NCBI GenBank assembly: GCA_000507305.1
Contig: DF241183.1
Span: 22,709 to 86,708 of the forward strand
DNA: 64,000 nucleotides
Reading direction: 5' to 3'
Source: Breviolum minutum Mf 1.05b.01
Taxonomy: Eukaryota > Sar > Dinophyceae > Suessiales > Symbiodiniaceae
How positions within the stretch are numbered: the stretch's first letter is position 1; each line of letters starts with the position of its first letter. The position numbers were made by a program, and so were the translations under genes. Below are positions 24,077-36,979 of this stretch, piece after piece. The notes beneath the pieces are model-generated. The model made no database searches, was not told the origin of the DNA, and saw only the letters and a list, made by a program, of their open reading frames with translations.

Positions 24077-26815
24077 CCAGTTTTTTGCAATGAATGGCTT
24101 GTTGCAAGACATATTGCTTTCAGTGAACTCTGACTTGCTCATGGCGGCTTTGCTTAGGGAATTCATCTCTTGAGAACTCGCCAGGGCCAGAAACCAGAAC
24201 TGTGGGTGTCCAGTGCAGGTGCAAAGTGCAAAGTCATCGAACTGCAAAACGAAAAGCTCCTTAGACCTTGTTATTTATTATTCATTAAAATACTAAAATA
24301 TAAAATACTATTTCTTTGAGAATCTTTTTTCAGATGTACAGCAACATGTTTGCGCTTCATGACGCCTCATTCATCAAAAACAACACAGTAAAACTGTGAA
24401 AAAAACAACTCCACTAGCACGGTGCAGTCCTTGCGTTCTTACGGGAAGAACCATTAAAGAATGCGTCTTCGGTCCCCCTGATCATCGCAATAGCTGAAAA
24501 ATGCTAGAATATCCTGGATGGTCACCCATGGTCACCCCAACGAATCGCATCTTTTTGATGAGCATCCATGCGCGAAATGACGCCGTTTGACCACATGCCA
24601 AATGTTCGTGCCTGGATGTGAAACCATGGGAACCCAACTGAAAGTGGAGCAGAAACCTTCACAAACCAGTGACACTAACTACCAATTGAAAAACAGGATG
24701 GTCTTTCAGAGTTGAACCATGGTCATTCATGTTTTTTTTTTTCGGAATTGTGAGGGTCCCATGATATTTTCTCCTATGCAACACGTGCATCACTCGGCCA
24801 TTTTTATTCGGCCTGATGGCATTGCCTTTGGCAACTGCCAATGAAACCTCTTGGCAGCGACTCCCCCGTGCCTTTCCAATCCCTGATCGAATTTCCATGT
24901 GAAGCAGCACTGCGTTGTCAATCACATCAAAAAGGTCTATGTAGATCTGGGACCAAGAACCTATGGACCCATGATACATGTACCTGTCAATGGGCTGGTG
25001 GCACTTGGACACTCGCTGCTTCTGGTCATCTTTACTTCTCTGTGGCTGCCCTGTGTGCAAGCTACTCGAGCCTTCAACTATCCAGCTGAATCTAGCTGAT
25101 ATCCAGCTGAATCTAGCTGAAACTGCATACTGCGTTGTCAAGCTCGGAGGAACAATCCAGTCAGTATGTGCTCGATGGTTGAAGCATTCATACAAGTCAC
25201 AAGTGGCCATTTCATTACCTTGGAACTAGTTTGAAGTGTCAGCTAATAATTATAAATCATAATGCATGCTGATGATAATATACAAACCAGTTTCTTCAAA
25301 GTGACCCTTTGATTCCCCAAATGGAGGTCACTTAAGTCCCGAAAAGATCACTTGTGGGTGAAACCAACAAGGTCACTTTGAAGAACTTGGTATATAGATA
25401 ACATGAGACTTAAACCTTCTGCCATGTGATGACTCACTGCTGCACACGCGACTGCTCACCGGAGAGCTGAAGGCCTCCTGAACTTCTGAGGCACATGACG
25501 AACCACTTGTTGTTTCCACACCAGTCCAAAGTTTAAAGTGAAGTCTACATATTATATATGTCCATATTACATCAGATTGGGACTACACATGTTTGTCTGG
25601 AAGAATGCAATTATATAAATCTCTTGCAAACAAGTGGATTGGGTAATAGTATCTGTCACATCATGTATGTATTGATCCCAATTTCATGCAATTGAATTTC
25701 TCTATATACTGGCTTTGCTTGATTTCTGTCCCCCCATTTCACGGTTCCATTCACCCAGCATGACTGTCCTCACCGTGGCCCGAAGAATTTCGCCTCGTGT
25801 TCACAGCTCGAAACCAAACCAGAAAGAAACAACTGACTGGCAATGCTGGCAGGTGATATACCTTTTCCAAAATGGATCTTGTTATGGTCGTCATACAAAT
25901 ATTAATTATATAATACATACCAGTTTTTGCCACCCTCATTTGCCTCAACTTGCTCCCAACCAAGGTCATGGCGTTAGGAGGAGGTTGAGCCCGAGCAGCT
26001 CTCACGTTCACCGCCCTTCGGAAAACGTGAGCTTCAAGATCTGTGAATTTTTGGTTTACCCTTCGAATAGATATTGAACTTGGAAAAGGGGTCCCTCCAA
26101 GATCATAGTTTCCTTTACAAAAGTGCCACTTCCCACTTCAATGATTCTGGGAGGCAAGGGCCTCCTGTATGCATTGAACAAATTACATTCAAATTGTGCA
26201 GTACAGTAATATGTTGTGTAGTCATGATATCATAATCCAACACAAAATCATATATCATATTATATAATCTCGCTTTGCGAAGGTACGCAGATTCAGGAAA
26301 TGAGATGGTTCCAAGATAGTCCTATTAGTTTCGAAATAATTCAGCGTCATGGTCCCTCTGATAATTGAAAATTAGAACCTTGTACCAATGCTTTCTCTTC
26401 GCATCCTTCCGCTCAACAATTCCATTCCATTCTTCACGACAGATTACTGGATCTTCCGTTACTCAACAACCTGTTGGGGGTGATTACCTCCCAATCATAT
26501 CAGCCACGACAAAAACCCTCTTACTTTCCATTATAGGGATCCTTATAATGATTTGTTATAATCCCCACATACTGGGTAGTGTAATCCCCTATATACCCTA
26601 AACAACCACAGGCACTAGTTTTCATTGCTCATATATCAACACCCAAAATTACGATGAACTCTACGTCCACCCGGGGCCTTGATGCTTTGTGCCATTTCTT
26701 CACCATGTCAACTTCTTGTTTGGACTGTGACGCCGGTGCCGGGTTGATTGAAAACTGCAATTCCCCAAGAAAAACGAATGCTCCAATGTCTTTGACTTCG
26801 TGGGAATAACATGGA
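24077..26815 (-). CDS. Exon cluster, unknown protein(s)
   Basis: Minus-strand exons: about 26660-26815 (VKDIGAFVFLGELQFSINP), 25929-26010 (AARAQPPPNAMTLVGSKLRQ, donor ACTG|GTATGT), about 25760-25805, about 25460-25540 (SGSSCASEVQEAFSSP, donor GTGAGC), about 24990-25080 (QRSKDDQKQRVSKCHQPID, donor GTACAT), 24946-24848 (33 codons, IDLFDVIDNAVLLHMEIRSG) and about 24077-24220 (SSQEMNSLSKAAMSKSEF, to TGA at 24077 if read through). Phases were checked only for 24946-24848 (0/0). May be more than one gene. A 21-bp partial tandem duplication (CAGCTGAATCTAGCTGATAT) lies at 25082-25122. No family recognised. Confidence 0.45.
25292..25385. repeat. Short palindromic element, family C
   Basis: Perfect 15-bp inverted ends TTCTTCAAAGTGACC and GGTCACTTTGAAGAA enclose 64 bp. 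Size is 94 bp, non-coding, MITE-like. Probably intronic. Confidence 0.75.
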
Positions 26816-26904
26816 AAACTGATGAGATTCAGAGAATCTGTGATGATTGACGAGGACCATTTTACTTGTACGTATGTATATTATAGTCAATGATTGGATC
26901 ACTG

Positions 26905-28610
26905 CTAGACGGTCAACTTGGTGTTTTCCTTCTTGAAGTTCAGCACCGTTTGTTTGTCCCTGTGAAAACCCCGCTGATCTGTGAATGTTGAGGAAGAAGC
27001 GCCATACACTCGGGACATTTGAATATTGGAATTCCTTCCCACGATCAGCCAGAGGAACGCATTCCTAAGTGTTCACTCCCTGTTCACAGTATTATTGAAA
27101 TTAAGGACCACAAGTCACATCATTCTATAATTGGTGGCAAACAAACGAGGATCTGCAAAACCAAGGCGTCTCGCGTTCTGAACCTTCCCTTCCCTCCATG
27201 TCTATTTTCCAGCATCGAATCCATCGTTGACCCACCGGCCTCTTGCCGGCCACCACCCAGACCAGTCAATGCAGTCTGTCGGAGAAATTGCAAATGCTGT
27301 TGTCCCATTGCCAACTAGTATATAGATGGTGGTTTCAACCCATCTGAAAGATATTAGTCAAATTGGATCATTTCCCCAAGTAGTTTTTTTTGTTCCAGTT
27401 TGCAGCTCTATTGCCCTTTCCTGTCGCTCATGTCATGTACCTAATTACTCATCCAGTACTCACTCCATCGTGGGATGATCTGGATGACAGGTGCCGTTTA
27501 AGGAGGCTCTGTAATATCTCCACCGGGCTCACCGTATTCAATAAGCAACCCACAGACTTCACTATCTTATTGTGCTCCACGGTCCCAAGGGGGTGAAGAC
27601 CCGAAGATTCCTGAGACCAAAGAAATTTATACAGTCATTTCAATATCTGGGTAGGTTATAACCATTCATCAAGCTGGATTTCCCTTCATCAAGTCAGAAG
27701 ACGTTCTTATGATATTTGAACCTTTTGGTTGACATGATGTCATCTTCTGTGACATCACGGTATCAGTTTGAATTTGACCAAGAAATTATATAAATAAAAT
27801 ATTGCTCAGGCTGTTCAAAAGAATCTGCGACGTATTCCTTGTCAATAAATCACTGAAGGAACACGTAGGAATCAATGGAATCACCCGACCTGCGCATTGC
27901 CAGGAGGGCTGACAGGGTTCGCCTTGGGGCAAAATTGTGCTGTTACCAAACTGGGAGAACAAGTTCGCCGCTTTTTGTGCAAGGCTTGCATCCTGCTGCG
28001 AACATGCAATCGTTCTTCCTGCAACAAATTTGAATATAGCTGTAGCTATTTGAAATGACATATATGAATGAGTATGTAGGATTTCATTACATCAATACAA
28101 GAAGATGTTGGAGCGCTATCCTTGATGCATGGTTTATTCGTATAATATAAGATACCTTGAGCGTTGTTGCATCTCCCGACATCAGGTCGACCGTTGAGGA
28201 GTGGAATTACGCACGGTTGCTGCAACGGTGAAACGATTAAAATTGATTGGGCTGCCTATGGATGCCTACTATGCAACTGATGCATCAACAGGATCAGTTG
28301 CATTCCTCCCAAACCGATTCTTTTTTCGCAACGATCTAATTTTGTGATGGGATGATCCCAAGGTGGCTCCAGTTTAGCAAGCAAAGAAACAATAGAATAA
28401 TATACGTGTTACTAATATATGCTATACTTTGTTATATCAAAATAATTCAAAATATATCAAACATCATTGCTGATTGATAACGATATGAGAATGATACAAC
28501 ATCAAGGCTTCAAGGAATCTCCTTACGAGTCAACTCATGAAGGGGCTGCATCCACCTGCCCCACACCAGACACGTCTTGGTCTCCAACACCGCTCTTGCC
28601 TTTGCGAACC
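26905..28610 (-). CDS. Exon cluster, unknown protein
   Basis: The last exon 26959-26905 (DKQTVLNFKKENTKLTV, TAG) is basic. Upstream segments: about 27180-27300 (two frames open, one reading CIDWSGWWPARGRWVNDG), 27889-27990 (QKAANLFSQFGNSTILPQGE), 28223-28153 (QPCVIPLLNGRPDVGRCNN, acceptor TTGCAG, donor GTATCTT) and about 28560-28605 (ARAVLETKTCLVWG). In the 27889-27990 segment a 24-nt intron would give another phase-consistent reading. Joins are mostly unproven. No family recognised. Confidence 0.4.
27328..27390. repeat. Short palindromic element, family E copy 2 (partial)
   Basis: GGTGGTTTCAACC followed by TCAAATTGGATCATTTCCCC, matching 37484-37569. The right inverted end is missing or diverged. 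Confidence 0.6.
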
Positions 28611-28766
28611 TGTTAGCACTTAGACTTCGATCCCCACTGTTCACAACTGTGGCAACACAACTCAGCAAACAAACATATGTTTACTTCTAACTCATCTTTC
28701 ACTGAACGTTCAAAGAGCTATAAAAAAATAAAAAGCCCACGGTGTCTTTCTATTCGAAACGTACGT

Positions 28767-29875
28767 TCAATGAAATTTCCACATCCAGGCCTTGCCACCA
28801 GTAGGAACACCTGCTTCGTTAGCGATGGTCACCAACTCGGCTAGTGTTGAATGCACCAGCTGCTCTAAGGAATCCACACGCCTGCGGGGTGTCATCCTTG
28901 ACATTTTTTCGTTGAAAAAAAGGAAGAGTGCCATGGGCCATAGCAATGATAGTAGTGATTGTATTTTTGATTCTCAGGTAGACTGTTCCATGCAGAAAAA
29001 AAAACACAAACTTAATACAAACGCTGGAAACCGCCAATTGTCCAAAAGCATTGCTTTTGAATGCTTTTGAAAAGGGGTTTCCGGTTTCTGAAGTTTGTTG
29101 TCATGAAAATAAACGGCAGTGGACACAATCATGGAGTAAAACGTCAAGTTCAACTGTTCCTCAAAAAGAGAGTGTGCTGTAACCACGTTAAACACACATT
29201 GCCTCAAAAATGGCTGGGCAAATAGACCAAATGATAAATCAACGCATAGAAGTCCAAACAGCTCTACGACTCTACAACAAATATCTTGACTTGACAAGGA
29301 CTAGAAGAAGTAACCACCTTGCATCACCAGTCACTTGCGCCTTGTAAGTCCATGCATGGACTGACGGGTATATTCGGCACAGGACTGCAGTCGCAAACGC
29401 ATGTCTACGATCTCATCCTGACGGCATCTTTTCCGTTGTCTTCAGGCGCCTTTTTGTGTCTGGTGGAGTGATATCACGGTATGTCCCGTTGATGTAACAC
29501 CATCTCAAGAGGATGTTGGTGGAAGATCGAAAGAATGGGTCCTCCAAACAACCATGGTTGTTTTAATTCCCTTCCTACCTTGGTATCCATTTTGAGGTGA
29601 AAGACTCCGTTCTTTGTCGAAACAGGTGCCACGTGTATTGTGCAAAATTATGCAGAAATCTTTTCACATCCGTGCAGAAAAGGGCTGTGTATATTTGGCA
29701 TGTAAGAGGACAGCTTCATGTCCCAAGAAATATAAGAATACGTATTTCTCATACGAACGTCAAGAAAAGTCTACCCATGGGTTGTAACATCCCCTGGGTC
29801 CCCAGAGTGCAATGTCCTCAGCCGCTGCAACAAGTTGTCTTAGCTGCGATACCCGCGCATCCTTCGCGGATGCCG
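28767..29875 (-). CDS. Three 3' exons of an unknown gene
   Basis: Exons 29875-29775 (ASAKDARVSQLRQLVAAAED then WGPRGCYNPW), 29417-29341 (EIVDMRLRLQSCAEYTRQSM) and 28896-28767 (TPRRRVDSLEQLVHSTLAEL then GVPTGGKAWMWKFH, TGA) join with matching phases (1 in, 0, 2). Exon lengths 101, 77 and 130 nt equal the codon counts. Donors are GTAGAC and GC. The product is helical and soluble in appearance. The region 28974-29297 holds a long minus-strand open frame in another register that I read as intron. The 5' exon is not found; open stretches at 29900-30110 are candidates. No family recognised. Confidence 0.6.
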
Positions 29876-30567
29876 CTGTGACACGTCAAAGCTTTGAGAC
29901 TGAGACGTTGCATGGAATCGGGAACAGAAACAATAAAATCATCTGAAAAACATGTGGAAAGCATACTCTTGACGTACATAATCCTGTACCTGTTATTCCA
30001 GTTGACAGTACAAATATTCCCTGAATTGCAAGGTTTGACAATCCAAACATGTGCAGAATGATGTCCATCAACTGTATTTTTTCTCATTGGAAGTCTAAAT
30101 GTAGGGATCATGATAAAGTACATTATGTAATCATATCACGATAATCAATATAAATTGATGCTATTCCAGCGGATTCACTTTGGCTTCAATTGTTGAATGG
30201 TATGCTAAGCAGGCCGCTAAGCAATATAAGGAGCCTGCAATCTATGCGGCCCATGAGTCTGGGAAATGCTGTCCCCAGACAACACGATGCAATCAACTCG
30301 CAACCTACGAATGGAACCTTGACCAATCAAATGGCACGTGTGCGTGTGTGTCTGTGTGATCTCATCACTGTCACAAAGCTCTTTGTGCGGTCAAGGATAG
30401 TCAAAGTGTCATATAGAGTGAATAAAGAAAGTTTGATGAAAGTTTGAACCAATCAATCAAAATCATCTGTTTTTCATTGAAAGAGATGTGCTGAGGCAAT
30501 CTACCAAGCTACCGCGTTGCTTTCCAGACTGACAGGACATGAGTCATGAGTTGCTCAGACCGCAAGT

Positions 30568-33500
30568 TTAGCCTGTGATCCTCACTGAAGCATAGGAGTC
30601 CTCTGGGTCATATCCAGCATCAGCATACTCCTGTCGCATGGCACGAACTACAAACCTGTGTTGTATAGATTTGGGATGATGTAGGGTCCCAAATCGGACA
30701 GTCGGATTCAACTAAGATTGTAATCCAGAAGCCGGACACTGACAAATGGTGTCACACACATAAATACCAACCATCTAGGGATCCACCAGCAGCACCAGCA
30801 CCAACAGCCGTTGAGCAGGTGTCAGGTGATGGGGGTGGGGCACCTCAGAAATCCTGGATAATTGGATCTGGAGTATTCAAAAACCAACTCTAACTCTCTA
30901 TGTGTAGAGATAGTTTTGTAGAACCAGAATAGGAACCAAACAAAAATAAGGAAGAAACAAAATCAAAGTGGAAACATGCAGATTTCAAAACCTATCAGCA
31001 GTACCAGGGTGCAACAAATCTTAGAGCCTTTGCATGGGCAGCAAGAGCGTCTGCATAGTCAGCATCAATGTCCACCTGCGTTGGCAAAGTACACACTGAA
31101 AGGAGGGTCACAAAATCGTCTCCCACCCTCAAAACAGCGCTCAACTAGCCACAGTTTACAGTGAAAAAATCACATACACTGTTGTCTGGATGTTCTCAAA
31201 TCGTCATGTAATGTACCTTTCTACCAAAGAAACACCCAAGCGTAAAAAGTCAAAATTTGCATGGATACTCTCGACTTGTTGTATTGCTGGTGCAGGACAA
31301 TATATAAATATCGACAAGCTGTCAGGATTAAATCTATCAAGGATTGGCACAAGGAAGGATTTTCTTCTGATAGACTCTTGTTCGATGCAAACATGTTTAA
31401 ACATCCTTTGACTCCAAAATGCATGCTCTTTTCACATCCCATGGGTCTGAAAGGCAAACATGGACACACCAGACAAAAGTCCAAGGTATATGCTGGGTGA
31501 AGTGTCTCCTGCTTCACGGAAAATCATGGAATCTGAAGGGGAAGCCCCCAAATCCGAGCTAGTATATTTGAATATAAAGCTAATCAAGATTCACCTGAAT
31601 CGATTTCAACATGTCTTTGCCACTGTGGTTGTACGGACTTACACGCACAAACACCCTGTTTTGCTTGAAAGAAAACGCCAGGAACCAATGAAGAGAATAA
31701 ATACAATAGTTGACCAATGAAGAGAAGAAACAAAAACCAGTTCCTTTTCGAATCAAAGCTTCAAAAATGGGAGCTGGCACCTCATCTAAATCAGGGAGCA
31801 TAGGCTGCTGCTCATCGGTCTCAGGAATGGCCTGAAGAACCAATAGATGCATCTTGGGCAAAACCGGGTTGTAGGACCCACATTCAATCCGCATGATGAT
31901 GTTCTGAAAAAGTGAAAAGGCTTAAAATGTAGTAAACTGATGTAAACTGTAAGTTTGTATCCACCATGCTGACCCAGGTGTTTTGACATGCGCAAATAGT
32001 CAAAAAAACTAAAGCACCTCTGGGGCAAATAAAGGTATTGCAGATCAGCAAATCATTGAAGAAAAGAAATCATTGGGTGGTTTCTCACTGAGGATGCTAA
32101 CTCAAAGTAGTTCCATAGATCTGGCCACTTTATCTTGTCGGATTTCTGATTTCATATAGTTCCTTCATCAATACCATGTGGATGGTGTCAAGTTTTTTTT
32201 CTATATGCAGAGGGTCCACCCAAGACATGAATCATAGCATCATATCCGTTGGTACAGTGCATATGTGAACTGGGCAAGCTATAAAAACTTGGGAGGATTC
32301 CGCAATCCTAAACTACCCCTTCACTTGATGAGGTTGGTGGTTACTTCCCGTTTAAAAATATCTCGTGAAGAGACACAAAAGGCGTGTAAAAAACACCACT
32401 CCTGGCCAGAGAAGAGTTGACGTTCCCGCTCCTGGAGCCAGGCAGTATCGTGATGAACCAACAAGATACCAACCACTAAGTTGTAAGAATATCTCTGGCA
32501 GAAACTGTTCATCTGTTCCATCTGAACAACTGCTGAGGTATTCCTGATGCATCTCTGCTTTCACATTTCATAATGCTCCATTCACCTGTATAACGAGATC
32601 AAACCCCTGGAGCCATGTCGCCATGTCCAGCAATACAACAGTCCTTCTTGGTCCACTTCGCACCTACCAAATCTGACGGCACTTCCATGTCTGAAAGCTG
32701 GAAAGGCGTCTTAAATCAGAACAAACTGATGTATAGTTATTGCAATTTTGTATAAGGAAATCAAACAACTGCGGTAATTGAAAAAAGAAAGTTGCTTTTT
32801 GCAAAAGCCACTGAGAAAATCCAAAAAAACAAATCGCAACTTTCATCTGAATACAGCGGAAGGGCACCTAAGACAGAGCTGTTGATGGCTTTTCGCTCGA
32901 AGGTTGGTAAGTTGGCTTTCTCCATGAAGTGCTGGACAGAGAGTGGCGCAACGATTTCCATACCCAATGATACTGGGGTTTTGCTCGCAACCAGGAAAAT
33001 GGCAGTTGGAAACCTTCCGAGAAACGTACAGTATGGAAATGTAGGGGGTGACTGAACTGAACTGAAATATTTGTGTCTATGTTCATTTTATGTCCTATCT
33101 TAATATGTCCCGATTTGCCACTTGCATTGCTAGCTATATAACAACGCGTAGCATGTGGTACTGTAATAATCTTAATATGTATTGTTACCTTCTTGAAAAT
33201 ATTTGGAAATGCCCCATTGCTAGTCAAACAATGAACTGTGTCCAAGCAAGCCAAGAATAATAAATTGCACGGTGTCAGTATCCTTCAACCCTTTCACGTT
33301 CTATGGGCAAAAAGCAGAGCTGATCCCATTCAGGATATCAAAGGTGGCTTGCCAAAACTACCTGCAGTCTGGTCTTTTCTCCTGTGGATCCAAAACATTC
33401 ATAGAAAGTACAAAAGCAAATAACTGTCGCAAAATTTCACACATGGGTGTTTCCGAAAATAGGGGTACCCCCAAATCATCAATTTTAATGGGGTTTTCCA

Positions 33501-36251
33501 TTATAACCATCCATTTTGGGGTATCCCTATTTTTGGAAACACCGACATCTCTTCCCAGACTGTTGGCGACCTCCAACAAATCCCGGTGCTGTGGGATTTT
33601 TTCATGGCGACGCAAACAGCAGGTGAGCTTCACCCTCAGAGTCACGCCAGTGTTACCCAAAGAAAAGCCGTAGAGACCTATGACAATGAAACGAAAAACC
33701 CTGGCAAATACACATAACTTATAACTAGGTATATATAACTTATTATGACATATATTATTTATGACTGTATATGCATTATACATCCGCATACGCTAGATTG
33801 ATTCACTGCAAGTAAGGATGTACTGTCAGAGCCTTCCTTGACCCATGGGTGTGCTCTGCAAGAAGACCCTCAAAGGCACTGAAAAAGATGTGGTATGAAA
33901 ACAAACCCCGGAATCTGCCATAAGGTGTATCACTAACCCAAAAAGCTAGACAACATAGATTTGACAAGGGAGACCTCTGCACATGTTGTAACTCATATTT
34001 TTGGTTTGCCAAAACACAGGGATTTGTTCAAAAAAAAGAACAGCAATAGATCCTGGAGGTTTCACCAAATTGGAGACATCCATCCTACTTACTAACCAAT
34101 TTATAAACATGCAATCAGATGTAATGATCCGGTTTTTCTCCCCTCCTTTTGGAACGATCACATATCCCCTTTGATCCCAGCATTTTAAGAGTCGATGATG
34201 TTCCTCGGCTCCCAAACCACAGGCTCTTGCCCTTGAGCCGTGCAGCCATATCCTGCAGGTCTTACCAACCGGGAAACGAAACAAAGCGCGCATGTTTTAC
34301 ACAGATATGATGTTTTTCATCCTTTTTCTTTAAGGAAAACATCTTTGATATTAGTAAACAAATAGGTTTTAATTATCTAGAAATTGGATGAAATTGGAAC
34401 CTGAGGTGCATCTGAGCAGGAGGTTTGCCACATAAACCCCGGCTGCATGTGAGTTCGATTCATGTTGGCTCTTGTTCAACCAAGCTTTAACAAGGTGAGT
34501 CATCCAACTTCTGGTTTGCTCAGGATTTCATTGACCACCAACAAAACCAGCCAAGTTTATGCTTCACTAAGCCACTGGCACCCTGCTTGGGTGATCTATT
34601 CAGTACAGTAAATAATACTATGTACAGCAACACTCCTACGAACAATTGGGAGTACAATATTCCCAACCTTGGGAGGGGTGAGCTGTTCGTTTGTTGGAGA
34701 GAAAAGCCTTTTATCCTCCCTTCGCCATTCCACTGGAAGTTCAGCTCCTGAGAAACCCAATGAAGTTGCTCCACCACACCAGCAACCGAACCAGCACGAG
34801 ACTGCCAAGCGCGAAGGCTGGTGATGAGTTTGACTCAGTGTGTTTGAGTCTCAGTGGATAGGTGTGGTCCGGTATATGATCACTTGAGATGCGTGCTTCC
34901 ATTTTGCCCTTCAACAAAGACAGCCTTTTCAGCCTTTTCATCTTTTCAATATCGGGCCTGATCTTTTAGATAGGTTTGTGGGAAGATTACACGTCTAATT
35001 TTCTTGTTCATGCACACTCCCGCCTTGATGATGGTGTAGTGGTCATACACCATAGCAACCTATAGCAGGTCAAAAATCAAACCATCTGGTGACACAAAGA
35101 TAGATTTCAGCCAAGACAAATCAGGTCTATAGTCTATGGAAATGTGATACTCGGGGCTGATGGTGTTGAACTGTGACTATGGTCGCTCATAGCTTGGAGA
35201 CCTCTCAGTTCATTGTGATTCCACTCACACGGTGAAACTGTTGCCCTCTGACCGTTGGATCTGTTGTAAGTATCCTGTAGTAGGATGTTCAAACACAAGT
35301 TCCTAATGGAGATATGGATCCTAGTTTCTAAGTCATCGGATGGTCATAGGATTGAAGCATCAACAAGTTGACCTGAGATGATCAACCAATTGGTGACATG
35401 TCCGTCCATTCATGGAGGTGGGGACGGGGATAGAACAACAAGCTTGCCGCACATGCATACGTATCCAAAATACAAAGGCAAAACGGAATGCACACCTCTA
35501 GAAGTTCTTGAATACAACGAGTGTGAGGCTGGTCATGATATATCCTGTATCATGATATTTCAACCTTTGTATAAACATCATATCTACAACAAGTCTGCTA
35601 GCCTTGAAACTTGAAACGGACCCAGCTTGAACCAGTCCAAGACACCAGTAAGTTCAAAGTAATAACCACAATGGACACGAAGAAGGATCCATACCACACC
35701 TGCAACAATTTGCGTCTCAACACTGCTTCTTGCCGAAAATGAGGAAGCAGTTCAAATGTTCACAATCAGAAAAACCATCTCTTGAAAGAAGTATTCCATT
35801 AAAGAATTTTGCATAAGATTCAACATGATACACATTGACTCACCAATCATCCAAATTTGCATCACCACAAAAACTCAAAAGTGCATCAACCCAATAGTTC
35901 AACCAACACTTGCTGTTACACCTTGCAGCTCTGTATCCTAAGGTGACTGGGATTCCGGACCAAGGTTCCAATGGGAGCGTACCGATACATCTCTTCCAGG
36001 TTCACTTCACCCATCAAGGCACGAAGGCTGCTATTCACCGCCTGAAAGATCTTGGAATTTTGTTTTGGAGATAATCGTATCTTCCTCGACTACTTATACA
36101 AACAGGTCTACAAAAGTATGATGCAAGAAAAAAAATCATGAGATGATGGAGCAGCTTGGACCTGGTTTCCTGGAATGGCATCCAATTCATCGTTCTGAAT
36201 CTATGGCTGACAACATGACGGTGTATATCTATCTACAGTATCTATCTACAG

Positions 36252-36282
<31 letters not shown>

Positions 36283-36608
36283 ATATCTATCTATCCATCC
36301 AATCTACCTAATCTAATCTGATCTAATCCAATCCTAGCTATTTATCAATCTATCTACGAAAGGGAAAAAATATTCCAATGATTGGTCATACAAATACGAA
36401 AAAGCAAGAAAATCAAGTATAAAAAGCAAAACAAAGAAGTGAGCAAATAAATGATAGCATCAGCATCACTTCTCATCATACGATACAAGAATTGGTCAAA
36501 TCACCATCTGGGACACGTCCTCATTAGAAAATCAAGGAAATCACGTGGCTTCCCGTCTTCCCCTCAACCGTCAACCATGTCAACCGCACCTTGCCAGGAG
36601 TTGACCTG
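30568..36608 (-). CDS. Large multi-exon locus, unknown protein
   Basis: Well-bounded exons: 30655-30568 (MRQEYADAGYDPEDSYASVR, TAA), 31075-31005 (DADYADALAAHAKALRF), joined in phase 2; 31903-31738 (GSYNPVLPKMHLLVLQ, IPETDEQQPMLPDLDEVPAP). Further upstream: about 32360-32470, about 32607-32680 (VVLLDMATWLQGFDLVIQ), about 32830-32985 (APLSVQHFMEKANLPTFERK), about 33548-33682 (LTCCLRRHEKIPQHRDLL), about 34090-34250, about 34712-34825 (VVEQLHWVSQELNFQWNG), about 34995-35059 (MVYDHYTIIKAGVCMNKK), about 35243-35272, about 35711-35742, 36041-35961 (ALMGEVNLEEMYRYAPIG), about 36165-36198 (NDELDAIPGNQ) and about 36568-36600 (VNSWQGAVDM). At the last, an in-frame TGA allows it to be a terminal exon of another gene. 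Product looks soluble and helical. I do not recognise it. Confidence 0.45.
33446..33543. repeat. Short palindromic element, family D
   Basis: Inverted ends GGTGTTTCCGAAAATAGGGG and the reverse complement GGTGTTTCCAAAAATAGGGA, 98 bp overall. Translations of such elements (GVSENRGTPKSSI) are, from memory, frequent spurious peptides in dinoflagellate gene predictions. Non-coding MITE-like copy. Confidence 0.75.
36226..36300. repeat. Short TATC microsatellite
   Basis: TATCTATCTACAG repeats followed by TATC units and then decayed TAATC/TATCAATC copies to about 36355. Intronic if the locus above is right. Confidence 0.75.
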
Positions 36609-36979
36609 CAAAGATGGGGGGGGATCTCCATGACTAATCTCTGTAGAGATGTTTGAGGAGTTTCCCCCAAGTCTACCGGGGTCTACCAGGTTCCTATATC
36701 CCATGGTAGGGCAAGTTTCTGTTGACCAGAATAGAGTACAGCTAAGAACGTTGAAAAGAAAAATGTTGATCTTGGTGAATACATGTGAATACTGGGACAC
36801 AAAAAAGGTCTTTTCGTGTATGTCTCCTTTATGTATCCTTTTCACATGAGTGGCAAACCTACATAAAGAGTTCATCAAATCAACACAGTCATATTTCACC
36901 AACCAGGCTGACGTCACCTGACTTCACTATGATTCACCCATTATTTGGTCCCCATGATTGTCTATATGCGTTCGATGCA

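Noticed and set aside
28974-29297. 107-codon minus-strand frame with hydrophobic start
   Set aside because: Falls inside the intron between 29341 and 28896, whose flanking exons join in phase. Weak codon bias.
30030-30110. VWIVKPCNS motif suggesting a tubulin-tyrosine ligase
   Set aside because: Only six or seven residues match and no other ligase motif was found in nearby exons.
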